64,000 bases of DNA from AC-32 sp963765785 (GCA_963765785.1 CAVXXW010000020.1:62001-126000); one strand, 5' to 3'. Positions 31,181-39,135 are shown, counted from the stretch's first letter. Made by a program: numbers and translations. Notes: a model not told the origin generated them from the letters alone.

Positions 31181-31255
31181 CTTCCTAGAGGCTACTGCGG
31201 ACGAACACCATCCGCGCGGGTGGACGGTCGCTCGCCAGGAGACGCGACGCTTCGG

Positions 31256-31285
31256 GTGAGCCAGTGCGCGGGAATGTCACCCGAG
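31256..31285 (+). repeat. Cassette-boundary repeat f
   Basis: Reads GTGAGCCAGTGCGCGGGAAT then GTCACCCGAG. The second part can pair as GCGCGGG with CCCGAGC. Confidence 0.75.
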
Positions 31286-31340
31286 CGCAACCACCTCGCG
31301 GCCTTGAACTAGCTGGGCAGGTCGGCGCTCCGAAGAGGCT

Positions 31341-31445
31341 CTAACGACCGAGAAGCATGCGTGGAATTGCGGTCACCACGCGGCCAACGCGCTCCGCTAG
31401 ACGACCGACTCGCTTCACAAGCCGACCGGCGATCGGTACAGACAT
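31341..31445 (-). CDS. 34-residue basic amphipathic peptide (cassette 6)
   Basis: A short ORF from an ATG at 31445 with AAAAGGAG ten bases upstream. The product begins MSVPIAGRLVKRVGRLAERV and continues GRVVTAIPRMLLGR. It has many Arg/Lys, one Glu and no other acidic residue, and regularly spaced hydrophobic residues, so it can form a cationic amphipathic helix. It is the only plausible gene between repeats f and g. A membrane-active or toxin-like role is possible but unproven. Confidence 0.5.
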   Translation of the reverse strand: MSVPIAGRLVKRVGRLAERVGRVVTAIPRMLLGR

Positions 31446-31567
31446 GAGGGTAGGTCTCCTTTTGCAAAAACTTCGCCTGCGACGCGCCGAAGTCTAGATC
31501 GGCGCTCAACGCGGAACGGGTCTGAAGCGACCGCTGTCGGAAGTCAGGTGGGGTCTGAGCGTTCGGG

Positions 31568-31597
31568 TGGACCAGTGTTCAGGAGTGTCCCCTGAAC
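31568..31597 (+). repeat. Cassette-boundary repeat g (perfect hairpin)
   Basis: Reads TGGACCAGTGTTCAGGAGTG then TCCCCTGAAC. GTTCAGG and CCTGAAC form a perfect 7-bp stem around a 7-nt loop. Confidence 0.75.
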
Positions 31598-31687
31598 GGC
31601 GCGAATGTGTCGAAGGGCCCTGGGTGCTACGTGCGGTACGGCAGGGTCTCGCGGTCGGAGGCCCTGCCCGCGCAACTGTGCTGCTCT

Positions 31688-31972
31688 CTAGGGGTGGATG
31701 ATCTCGTGGACCGGGAACTCTTTGATGTCCGGTGGCCCCTGCATCTGCACCCCTGACGCGGCGATCCCCGGCTGGATGTTGGATTCGAGGTGTGCGTCGA
31801 AGTCTGCCCGCGACTCCCAGAAGTCGATCACTCCCCAGCCGCCATCGATCGGCCCGGACGAGTGAAACAGCATCCCCGGCCACGGGGAGCGATCCGGGTT
31901 GATGTCGTCGTGTGCAGTGTCGAACTGTTCCTGTGTCACACCTGGAAGCTTGATCCGGATACCGACTGCCAA
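31688..31972 (-). CDS. ABM/Dabb-fold small protein (cassette 7)
   Basis: A 94-residue protein from a TTG at 31972 (preceded by GAAGGGAG). It reads AVGIRIKLPGVTQEQFDTAH and later VIDFWESRADFDAHLESNIQ, the ferredoxin-like pattern of antibiotic-biosynthesis-monooxygenase or Dabb proteins. The longer ORF upstream has no family character. Substrate unknown; many members are cofactor-free oxygenases or non-enzymatic. Confidence 0.72.
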   Translation of the reverse strand: MAVGIRIKLPGVTQEQFDTAHDDINPDRSPWPGMLFHSSGPIDGGWGVIDFWESRADFDAHLESNIQPGIAASGVQMQGPPDIKEFPVHEIIHP

Positions 31973-32053
31973 GACGACTCCCTTCCGCGGGTAACGGGAC
32001 AGCGAGATCCTAAGGCGAGGAAGCGGCCGCTGCCCGAGTGACGCCACCGCCGC

Positions 32054-32084
32054 ATGGGCCAGCGTTCCGGAATGACCCCTGAAC
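32054..32084 (+). repeat. Cassette-boundary repeat h
   Basis: Reads ATGGGCCAGCGTTCCGGAAT then GACCCCTGAAC; GTTC and GAAC can pair at the ends. Confidence 0.75.
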
Positions 32085-32119
32085 AATGCTCCAAACCGCG
32101 GTTGGTGCATGATCACGCA

Positions 32120-32542
32120 ATGCCTGTGGAGGCGATCCATCTCGGTGCCCCTCGTAAGCCGGGTCTGTGGACGGTCGAGTCAGTACGAGCAGTTGCCGGG
32201 AAGGGGCTCGAAGGCGACCGTCATTTCCATGCCGACGGAGCCGCGTCAGGCCAAGCGCTGACGCTCGTTTCCGCCGAGGTCGTCGAGGACGTTGGACTAC
32301 TGCCGGGAGAGACTCGCCGGCAGGTGGCTGTGCGCGACGTGGACGTCAACAGCCTCGTTGGCAAACGTTTCCGGGTCGGCGAGGTCGAGTGCCTCGGTGT
32401 GGAGCTCTGCGAGCCGTGTCGGCATCTGGAGGAGATGACCCGGCCGGGGATCATCAAGGAGCTCACTCATCGGGCAGGGATCAATGCCGACATCCTCGTG
32501 GGTGGCGTCATCCGCGTCGGCGATCCAGTAGTCGAGCTCTAG
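32120..32542 (+). CDS. MOSC-domain protein (cassette 8)
   Basis: A 140-residue MOSC (molybdenum cofactor sulfurase C-terminal) protein starting MPVEAIHLGAPRKPGLWTVE. GKGLEGDRHFH is the domain signature, and the conserved cysteine lies in ELCEPCRHLEEM. Such stand-alone MOSC proteins bind Mo cofactor or carry sulfur and resemble YiiM, which reduces N-hydroxylated compounds. The start at 32120 is chosen because the preceding in-frame codons overlap repeat h. Confidence 0.85.
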   Translation: MPVEAIHLGAPRKPGLWTVESVRAVAGKGLEGDRHFHADGAASGQALTLVSAEVVEDVGLLPGETRRQVAVRDVDVNSLVGKRFRVGEVECLGVELCEPCRHLEEMTRPGIIKELTHRAGINADILVGGVIRVGDPVVEL

Positions 32543-32557
32543 GCGCAGGTCGCTCCT

Positions 32558-32587
32558 CTGGGCCAGTGTCCTGGAATGTCACCTGAG
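32558..32587 (+). repeat. Cassette-boundary repeat i
   Basis: Reads CTGGGCCAGTGTCCTGGAAT then GTCACCTGAG. Confidence 0.75.
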
Positions 32588-32827
32588 GGTTCCGGCGGAC
32601 TCGGGTGGGTTCGTGCGGCAGGGCCTGGCGCCGAACAGACTGCTGCTAGGGGGTAACTTCGGACTCGGGCGAGAGCAAGACCGCATAAGACAGCCAGGAG
32701 AGGCGGGTTGAGCTCTGAGCGGCTGATGTAGGGAGCGCGTGAAGGCCCGAGAGATCGGTCCCTGCGCGGCCCGCGCCTGGGGCAGTTGTAGGGCGGCTGG
32801 AACGATGCCATGCTCCTATCACGTCCC

Positions 32828-34402
32828 ATGAGCTCGTCCTCGTATGAGCAGGTCTGTGCGGCCCACCGGTGGGAGGTGCCGGCGCACTACAACATCGCTT
32901 CGGATGCGTGCGACAAGCACCCGCGCGACAAGCTGGCGATGGTCTGGGAGAGCTTCGACGGCTCCTATCGTGAGCTCACCTGGGGCGAGCTGCAGGACCT
33001 GGCGAACCAGGCGGCCCACGTGCTGGGCGGTCGCGGCGTGGAGCGCGGCGACAGAGTCGCGGTCGTCCTCCCGGCGACCCCGGAGACGGCCGCGGTCTTC
33101 TTCGGCGTCTGGAAGCTCGGCGCGATCCTGCTCTCGATGTCGGTCCTATACGGGGATGAGTCGATCCGCCACCGCCTCTCCGACTCCGGCGCCAAGCTCG
33201 TCGTCACCGACGGCGCGAACGCGAAGCGCTTCGACGACTCGAGCGCGCAGCTGCTCGTGCTGGACGGGGACACGTTTGCTGGCGTGTCGACCGAGTTGGT
33301 CACCTGCGACACCTCGGCCGACGATCCTGCGCAGCTCTACTACACCTCAGGGACGACTGGGCTTGCGAAGGGGATCGTGCACGCCCATCGCTACATCCTC
33401 GCGCACGAAGAGTTCGTCTACTGCCACGAGGTTGAAGACGGCGAGCGCTTCCACGGCATGGGCGAATGGGCTTGGGCGGCTGGGATCGCCCCGCTGCTTG
33501 GTCCGTGGCGCCTCGGGGCGGTGCAGTGCGTCTACCGGCGCGAGGCGGGGTTCGACCCGCACAAGCAACTCGACTTCCTCAGCCGACAGCGAGTGACGAA
33601 CGTTTTCACGACCCCGACCGCGATGCGGGCGATGATGGCCGTTGCGGACGCGGGCAGGCTCTACCCGCAACGGTTTCGCCGCGTCTGCTCGGCTGGCGAG
33701 CCGCTGAACCCCGAGGCGATCCGCTGGTTCCGGGAGCAGTACGGAGTGACTGTGCTCGATTACTACGGGTTGACGGAGGCGTATCCGCTCGTTGCCAACT
33801 ACCCGTTCATGGAGGTGCGGGAGGGCTCGATGGGGAAGCCGATGCCCGGTTGGGAGGTCGAAATCCTGGATGAGGACGGGCATCCGGTCGCCCGCGGCGA
33901 GCGAGGCGAGATCTGCCTCCGTGCACGGTCGAATCCGCATTTCCCCCTCGGCTACTGGAACCAGCCGGACGCGAGCGAGGAGGTCTTCGGCGGCCCCTGG
34001 TTCCACACCAAGGATGCCGCTCGCCAGGATGAGGACGGCTACGTGTGGTACGAAGGCCGCGCCGACGACGTGATCATCGCCGCTGGGTACAGGATCGGAC
34101 CGTTCGAGGTCGAGTCCGCGTGTCTCGAGCACCCAGCGGTGCGGGAAGCGGCGGCAGTCGCAGCTCCGGACGAACTGCGCGGCCACGTCGTGAAGGCGTT
34201 CATTGTGCTCGCGCCCCACCGCGAGCCCTCGAACGAGCTCGGCGAGGAGATCAAGACGTTCGTACGCAAGCGGCTTTCAGCCTATGCCTACCCCCGGCGC
34301 ATCGAGTTCGTCGACGACCTGCCGAAGACGCTCACCGGAAAGATCCGTCGGATCGTGCTTCGTCAGCGCGAGCTCGAACGAGCGCCGGAGGTGCGCGGCT
34401 AA
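32828..34402 (+). CDS. AMP-forming acyl-CoA synthetase (cassette 9)
   Basis: A 524-residue ANL-superfamily enzyme that activates a carboxylic acid as acyl-AMP and then acyl-CoA. Motifs: P-loop-like YYTSGTTGLAKGIVH (~164-178), YYGLTEAYPL, the hinge region DDVIIAAGYRIGPFEVESAC, and the C-terminal catalytic lysine in LPKTLTGKIRRI. The closest style is medium-chain acyl-CoA or acetoacetyl/acetyl-CoA synthetases. The acid substrate is unknown. Start MSSSSYEQ at 32828; an ATG at 32810 adds six residues. Unusually large for a cassette. Confidence 0.88.
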   Translation: MSSSSYEQVCAAHRWEVPAHYNIASDACDKHPRDKLAMVWESFDGSYRELTWGELQDLANQAAHVLGGRGVERGDRVAVVLPATPETAAVFFGVWKLGAILLSMSVLYGDESIRHRLSDSGAKLVVTDGANAKRFDDSSAQLLVLDGDTFAGVSTELVTCDTSADDPAQLYYTSGTTGLAKGIVHAHRYILAHEEFVYCHEVEDGERFHGMGEWAWAAGIAPLLGPWRLGAVQCVYRREAGFDPHKQLDFLSRQRVTNVFTTPTAMRAMMAVADAGRLYPQRFRRVCSAGEPLNPEAIRWFREQYGVTVLDYYGLTEAYPLVANYPFMEVREGSMGKPMPGWEVEILDEDGHPVARGERGEICLRARSNPHFPLGYWNQPDASEEVFGGPWFHTKDAARQDEDGYVWYEGRADDVIIAAGYRIGPFEVESACLEHPAVREAAAVAAPDELRGHVVKAFIVLAPHREPSNELGEEIKTFVRKRLSAYAYPRRIEFVDDLPKTLTGKIRRIVLRQRELERAPEVRG

Positions 34403-34505
34403 AACCGGTGGTCATGTCGACACCCCGCTGCCGGCGCGGAGATCTTCCGGGGAGGCGAAGAGCCCAAAGGGCTCGCTAGGTCTACAAGGAGAGCATCATC
34501 TTCGG

Positions 34506-34535
34506 CTGGGCCAGTGTTCGGGAATGTCCCCTGAT
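34506..34535 (+). repeat. Cassette-boundary repeat j
   Basis: Reads CTGGGCCAGTGTTCGGGAAT then GTCCCCTGAT; closest to the consensus. Confidence 0.78.
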
Positions 34536-34555
34536 GAGCCCTTTCGACGGGCGGA

Positions 34556-35875
34556 CTAGTCGGGGGCGACGGCGTACAGTCGTCGGCGGCCTTCGATGCC
34601 TTTGAGTTCGTGCTGTCCGCGGTTTTGGAAGCGTAGGGTGGAGCCGGCGACAATGTCCTTGACTGTCTCGGATACGAGTATCTCGCCGCCGGTCGCCTTG
34701 GCCATCACGCGTGCGGCGAGGTGGACGGCGATGCCCCGCAAGGCGCCGTTTCGCTCGACAACCTCGCCCATGTGCACCCCTGCGCGCGCACGCAGGCCGA
34801 ACTCGTCGGCTCTTGCTTGGATCCGCTTCGCTGCTCGGACGGCGTTGACCGGCCCTTCGAAGACCGCCATGAGCTCGTCGCCGGTGCGGTCGATGAGGCG
34901 GCCGCTGTGTGTGTAGACGGCTCTCTCAGCGGTGTCTCCGTATTCTGCGAGCAGGTCGGCCCATCGCTCGTCTCCGAGCGTGTGCGCAAGCTTCGTCGAT
35001 CCCTCGAGGTCGCATAGGAGGATCGCCCGCACGATGCCAGGCTCGAGCGCTTGTGGTCGGACACCGGTGACGAAATGCTCGATTTCCGCAGACAGCGCCT
35101 CGGCGTCTCCCAGCCAGGGGAGGTGCTCGTCCCCTGTCAGTTCGATAAACCTGGCTCCCGGAATCCGTTCCGCGAGGTAGCGTCCGGTCGGACCGGGGCC
35201 GACGGGATCGTCGCGGCGGCTGAGCACCAGCGTCGGGACGTGAATCGACGGCAGGAGCGCGCGGGTGTCGATCAACGCGTTCGATTTGGCGAGGGCAACC
35301 GCCGCAGCGGGGCTTGCCGCCGACTGCATATAGAGCGCGCGCCGCTGCGCGAACCGAGGATCCGCGTCCGGGTGGGTGACGAGTACGTGATCGACGGTTC
35401 CCCAACCGGACTCGAGCTCAGCGTAGTACTCCTCGCTCTCCTCCCATTCGCCGAACGGGTAGTCGTGTTTTCGCCGGAAGGTCGCCTGCGTTCCATAGAG
35501 AATCAGGCTTTGGACGCGATCGGGATGCGTGACCGCGAGCAGGATTGCGAGGGGCCCACCCTCGCTCCAGCCCAGCACATGAGCCGCGGTTAGGCCAGCC
35601 GCACCCATGACCGCGCGCGCGTCCTCCATCCGCTCATCCGGCGTCGGAATCCCCGGCGGCCGATCGGACATGCCGGTACCGCGCTTGTCAAAACGAACCA
35701 GCCGCGCGAACGACGCGAGTCGCTCAACCCAACGAACCCAGGTTGGCTCCTCCCAATCGAGCGCGAGATGAGAGAACCAGCCGGGGATCATCAGGACATC
35801 GGCAGGGCCCTCGCCAACGACCTGATACGCGATGCTGAGATCCCCGCTCCGCGCATACAAGACCGGTGCCGACAC
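34556..35875 (-). CDS. Alpha/beta hydrolase fused to class III nucleotidyl cyclase domain (cassette 10)
   Basis: A 439-residue protein. Residues 1-270 form an alpha/beta hydrolase with nucleophile elbow GWSEGG (~102-107) and a late catalytic histidine in TGDEHLPWLG. Residues ~285-439 form a class III cyclase domain with LLCDLEGSTKLA (first metal Asp), RTGDELMAVFEG (second Asp) and VHLAARVMAKA. In the last motif His replaces the usual Asn, so cyclase activity is uncertain. Such fusions are frequent in actinobacteria and proteobacteria. The cyclic product could in principle be sensed by the cNMP-binding protein at 25076-25477 (speculative). Confidence 0.9.
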   Translation of the reverse strand: MSAPVLYARSGDLSIAYQVVGEGPADVLMIPGWFSHLALDWEEPTWVRWVERLASFARLVRFDKRGTGMSDRPPGIPTPDERMEDARAVMGAAGLTAAHVLGWSEGGPLAILLAVTHPDRVQSLILYGTQATFRRKHDYPFGEWEESEEYYAELESGWGTVDHVLVTHPDADPRFAQRRALYMQSAASPAAAVALAKSNALIDTRALLPSIHVPTLVLSRRDDPVGPGPTGRYLAERIPGARFIELTGDEHLPWLGDAEALSAEIEHFVTGVRPQALEPGIVRAILLCDLEGSTKLAHTLGDERWADLLAEYGDTAERAVYTHSGRLIDRTGDELMAVFEGPVNAVRAAKRIQARADEFGLRARAGVHMGEVVERNGALRGIAVHLAARVMAKATGGEILVSETVKDIVAGSTLRFQNRGQHELKGIEGRRRLYAVAPD

Positions 35876-35984
35876 GACGACAGACTAGGACGCCACCCAA
35901 CAAACCGAAAGACAACCGTCGCCGGTGCGATCCCTTCAAAGGTCGGGTCTCCCGCGGGTCTGGTTCTCGGGAGCTAGCGTTCGC

Positions 35985-36006
35985 CTGGGCCAGCGTGCGG
36001 GAATGA
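35985..36006 (+). repeat. Cassette-boundary repeat k, left half (right half 37342-37352)
   Basis: Reads CTGGGCCAGCGTGCGGGAAT then GA, where the IS110 element starts. The missing right half, GTCACCCGAGC, reappears at 37342 immediately beyond the element. Confidence 0.8.
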
Positions 36007-36021
36007 AGCTCCTATGACCTG

Positions 36022-37071
36022 TCAAGCCATCGGCGGCTCCTGGTTCTGCAGTAGCCGGTAGAGGCGACGGGCGAGGTAGCGCTTCAGCAGGCGGGTGGCC
36101 TCGCGACGGCTCTTGCCTTCGGCGATCCGCTTGGCGATATAGCCCCTGGTCGCCGGATCGTGCTGGCGGCGGTCGAGCACGATCGTGTGCAGGGCTCGGT
36201 TGAGCTGCCGGTCGCCGCCGCGGCTGAGCCGCTGCCGGACCGTCTGGCCGCTGGAGGCGGGGACCGGTGCGACGCCGGCCAGGCGGGCAAAGGCGGCCTC
36301 GGAGCGGACGCGGCCGGGATGTGACCAGGCGACGAGCAGCTGGGCGGCGACGATCGGCCCCACGCCCGGCTCCTCCAACAGCGGGGGCGCGAGTGCCTGG
36401 ACGTGCGCACGCATCTCGCGCTCGAGCTGCTCGGCCTCCGCGCTTGCAGCCTCGATCCGGCGTGCCAGCGTCCGCAGCACGAGCCGGGCGGCGAGCTCAT
36501 CCGGCCCCGCAGTCCCCAGCCGACGAAGCCGCCGGCAGCGCTGGAGCAGCCTCCCGAGCGGGAGCCCGCGCAACTCGTCGCGGAGGCGCTCGGGTGCGGT
36601 CACGATCACGCTGCGCAGCTGCACGAGCGCCTCGCGGCGCACGTCGACCGCGCTGCGGCGGGCCAGCAGCAGCAGCCGCAGCGCTTCACGCCGCTCCCCC
36701 GAGCGCGGCCGCGGCAGCGGCTCACTTCCGAGGGCAGCGCGGGCGGCCCGGACGGCGTCGAGCCGGTCGTCCTTGCCGCGTAGCCGCCGCTCACTCCGCG
36801 ACGAGCGCCCCACCTCGAGCACCGTCTCGCCGCGCTCGCTCAGGTAGCGGGCAAGTCCGGCACCGTAATGACCGGCGCCCTCGACCGCCCAGACACGAGC
36901 CGTCCCGGCGCGCTGCTGCGCGAAGCGAAGCGCTTGCGCGTAGCCGCGGCCGTTGCTCGTGATCGTCCTCTGCGCAAGCACCGCCCCGGTCGCCGCCTCG
37001 ACGAGGGCGAGCGTGTGCTCGTCCCGGTGCGTGTCGACGCCGACCACGTAGTCCAGCTCGTCTGCAACCAT
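36022..37071 (-). CDS. IS110-family transposase (DEDD recombinase)
   Basis: A 349-residue complete transposase. The N-terminal RuvC-like domain has Asp in YVVGVDTHRDEHTLAL (~12), a later Glu in VWAVEGAGHYGA and GKDDRLDAVRAARAAL. The C-terminal Tnp_20 domain has EEPGVGPIVAAQLL and ARLAGVAPVPASSGQTVRQR with the conserved serine region. It is distinct in sequence from the transposase of copies B and C. It should act with the RNA encoded in its leader. Confidence 0.93.
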   Translation of the reverse strand: MVADELDYVVGVDTHRDEHTLALVEAATGAVLAQRTITSNGRGYAQALRFAQQRAGTARVWAVEGAGHYGAGLARYLSERGETVLEVGRSSRSERRLRGKDDRLDAVRAARAALGSEPLPRPRSGERREALRLLLLARRSAVDVRREALVQLRSVIVTAPERLRDELRGLPLGRLLQRCRRLRRLGTAGPDELAARLVLRTLARRIEAASAEAEQLEREMRAHVQALAPPLLEEPGVGPIVAAQLLVAWSHPGRVRSEAAFARLAGVAPVPASSGQTVRQRLSRGGDRQLNRALHTIVLDRRQHDPATRGYIAKRIAEGKSRREATRLLKRYLARRLYRLLQNQEPPMA

Positions 37072-37139
37072 CCCGATCGATCCTCCGGCTTCGCTCGTAG
37101 GGTCCGGTAGCGCCGGTCTGAGTGCGTGGAAACCGCGGC

Positions 37140-37295
37140 GGCAGGACTGTGATGAGTCACGCCGGCAAGGCGGACAAGCTCCTGATCAAGCCAGCAGCGG
37201 GCGCCAGACCGGCGCCGCCGTGCCGCTCGGACGGATCATTCGCAAGGCACGCAAGGCGGCCAGTCACCCGACGAGTCACAAGCGGCACGGAGACA
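37140..37295 (-). ncRNA. Candidate bridge RNA of IS110 copy A
   Basis: Target loop, + coordinates: 37263-37271 (GTCACCCGA) equals the repeat bases on the right of the insertion, and CATTC at 37237-37241 is the reverse complement of GAATG on the left. Arms CGTGCCGCT (37219-37227) and AGCGGCACG (37281-37289) form a perfect 9-bp closing stem. Donor loop: AAGCTCCT at 37176-37183 matches the element's 36007 end, and ACTGTGA at 37146-37152 is the reverse complement of TCACAGT at its other end. The order target loop then donor loop fits the known architecture. Confidence 0.62.
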
Positions 37296-37357
37296 CCAGG
37301 CTGGCGAGGGCCCCAGACAGACCAACCCGGCGAGTCTCACAGTCACCCGAGCCTGGG

Positions 37358-37627
37358 CTAGGCCGTGGTCAGGTCACTCGAGTGACCGCTGAGCTCGTGA
37401 GCAAGCGCAGTTGCCCAGCCGCCATCACGTCTCGGATGCACCTTCACCCAGACTCGGTTCTGCAACTCACTTAGCTCGAGCGTGCCTGTGCGCCCAGGAA
37501 AGCCGAGATGCCAGTGGTGGCTACCGTCATGGCCGGCCAACTCACGCTCACTTCGGACGACGAGACCACGCTGACGGCACTCGGCAAGAGCCTCGGCAGC
37601 CGTGAAGTCCAAGTCAAGTTCGAGCAC
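37358..37627 (-). CDS. 89-residue conserved hypothetical protein (cassette 11)
   Basis: From a GTG at 37627 it reads MLELDLDFTAAEALAECRQR, then GLVVRSERELAGHDGSHHWH followed by LGFPGRTGTLE. The tail WVKVHPRRDGGWATALAHEL is distinctive. The pattern of a small alpha/beta protein with conserved HWHL, GRxGTLE and VKVHPxRDGGWA elements looks like a real family, but I cannot name it. Single gene between repeats k and l. Confidence 0.6.
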   Translation of the reverse strand: MLELDLDFTAAEALAECRQRGLVVRSERELAGHDGSHHWHLGFPGRTGTLELSELQNRVWVKVHPRRDGGWATALAHELSGHSSDLTTA

Positions 37628-37679
37628 GACAGGGCGTGATCGTACGCCGGATGGTTTGGCTAGGCAGTCCGGTGCTCCC

Positions 37680-37692
37680 CTGGGCCCAGCGT
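37680..37692 (+). repeat. Cassette-boundary repeat l, left half (right half 38679-38700)
   Basis: Reads CTGGGCCCAGCGT and ends at the GT where IS110 copy B begins. GTGCGGGAATGTCACCCGAG follows that copy at 38679, completing one repeat. Confidence 0.75.
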
Positions 37693-38678
37693 TGCTCCTA
37701 TGTCAATGACGGCTCGCTTTTCAACGTCGTGTAGACGGTCCGAGCCAGCTGGCGCTTGAGGCAGCGGAGCGCCTCGCGGCGGCTCTTGCCCTCGCCCTGC
37801 TTGCGCTCCAGGTAGGCGCGCGCAGGCGCGTGGACGCGGCCCTGCGTCACGGCGATCCGGTGCAGCGCGCAGTTGAGCTGGCGATTGCCGCCTCGGTCGA
37901 GCCGGTGGCGCTGGTGCTTGCCCGAGCTCGCGTCCAAAGGCGCGACGCCGGCATGGCGGGCGAGTTGCGCATCTGAGCGGAAGCGGTCGATCGGGCCGAT
38001 CTCGCAGAGCAGCTTGGCCGTGCTGAGCGGGCCGCAGCCGGCGAGCTCGAGCAGTCGCGGCGCGAGCACCTGCGTCCGTTGTGCCAGCTCGCGCTCGAGC
38101 TCGAGGATCGAACGGGTGAGGCTGCGACAGCGAGCGACGAGATCACGGGCGATCCGCACCTGGGTCGTCTGCTGCAAGCGGGCAAGGCGGCGGGCGAGGC
38201 GATCGAGCCACACGCCGCGGTCAAGCGCACCCAGCGGCACCTGGAGCGCCGGGTCGAGCTCGTGCAGGTGCCAGCGCAGGCGCTGCTGGGCTCGTCGTCG
38301 CTCGGCGACCAGGTCGTCGCGGTGATCGAGCAGCAGCTTCAGCTCGCGCAGGCGCTCCTCGCCCGCGCGCGGCCGGTCGAGGCTCGGCTCCTGCAGCGCA
38401 GCGCGGGCGATCGCGAGTGCATCGATCGCATCCGACTTGCCCCGGCTGCGGCCGCGGCGGCGCTGGGGTGCTGTCAGTCGCGGCGGCACGCGCACCAGCT
38501 GCTCGCCGGCTGCGAGCAGCGCCTGCTCCAGGCCGCGCGTCACGTGGCGGCAGTCCTCGAGTGCCCAGAGCCGCTCTGCGGCGAGCGAGCGCGCCCAGGC
38601 AAGCAGCGGCTCGGCATCAACGGCGCCTGTCCGCTCACCCAGGCTGCGGCCGAGCTCATTGACGACGACCGCCGTCAG
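37693..38678 (-). mobile_element. IS110-family element, 5'-truncated (copy B)
   Basis: It keeps the transposase 3' end and the TGCTCCTATG terminus but lacks the leader and the first ~12 codons. It matches copy C over 38181-38678. GT flanks both sides (37691-37692 and 38679-38680), so the shortened element still sits exactly at the GT of the repeat. Confidence 0.85.
37698..38678 (-). pseudogene. IS110 transposase lacking its N-terminus
   Basis: The coding part starts LTAVVVNELGRSLGERTGAV, missing the MIVIGVDVHKHE segment with the first catalytic Asp, and runs through the complete C-terminal domain (LELAGCGPLSTAKLLCEIGP, then PLDASSGKHQRHRLDRGGNR). An ATG borrowed from the adjacent repeat keeps the frame open. 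Without the first Asp it should be inactive. Together copies B and C define one full element. Confidence 0.85.
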
Positions 38679-38711
38679 GTGCGGGAATGTCACCCGAGCG
38701 GACGGCGACCG

Positions 38712-39099
38712 TCAGCTCAGTGGGCCGTGCTGCCAGGCTCCGACGACGTTTCCGACCGGATCGCGGAAAACCGCTACCCAGAGGTCTCCTTCCGGGTAGG
38801 GGCGGAGTAATGACCTCGCCTCCCTGCTCGACAACCGCTTCGACTGTCGCGGCGAGTCGGCCGACGTAGATGAAGGGCTGAAACCCTGCGTCTCCGGCAA
38901 CCGTCAGGTCGGGCATGAAGTGCCCGATGACATGACCGGTTGCATCGTCGAAGCCAGGCTCTTCTGGGTCGCCACGCAGCCTCCAATGGAACACCGCTTC
39001 GTAGAACGCCGCTCTTGTCTGCACATCAGGAGCGGGGATTCGGAGATACGAAACGCCGCCGGGCCGGAAGGCAGACGGAGTTTCGGCATTCTCTGCCAT
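38712..39099 (-). pseudogene. VOC-family protein, frameshifted (cassette 12)
   Basis: From the ATG at 39099 the frame reads AFRPGGVSYLRIPAPDVQTR through VEQGGEVITPP. A one-base shift near 38800 restores YPEGDLWVAVFRDPVGNVVG to the stop at 38712. This makes a ~128-residue VOC protein. The shift fits one extra C in a C4 run. Ligand unknown. Confidence 0.7.
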
Positions 39100-39135
39100 T
39101 GCGCTCCAGGATCGCACAACCGGCGCCGACTCTCG

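Larger units (their letters stand above)
36007..37341 (-). mobile_element. Complete IS110-family element (copy A)
   Basis: About 1,335 bp bounded exactly by the two halves of one boundary repeat. It contains a full transposase with a 270-nt leader and a 15-nt trailer, the IS110-subgroup layout. There are no terminal inverted repeats. The end on the 36007 side reads AGCTCCTATG, shared with copy B (TGCTCCTATG at 37693). Confidence 0.88.

Noticed and set aside
32810..32825. IS110 end-like motif GCTCCTATC at the start of the acyl-CoA synthetase gene
   Set aside because: It resembles the IS110 terminus, but no other element sequence or repeat half adjoins it, so chance is likely.
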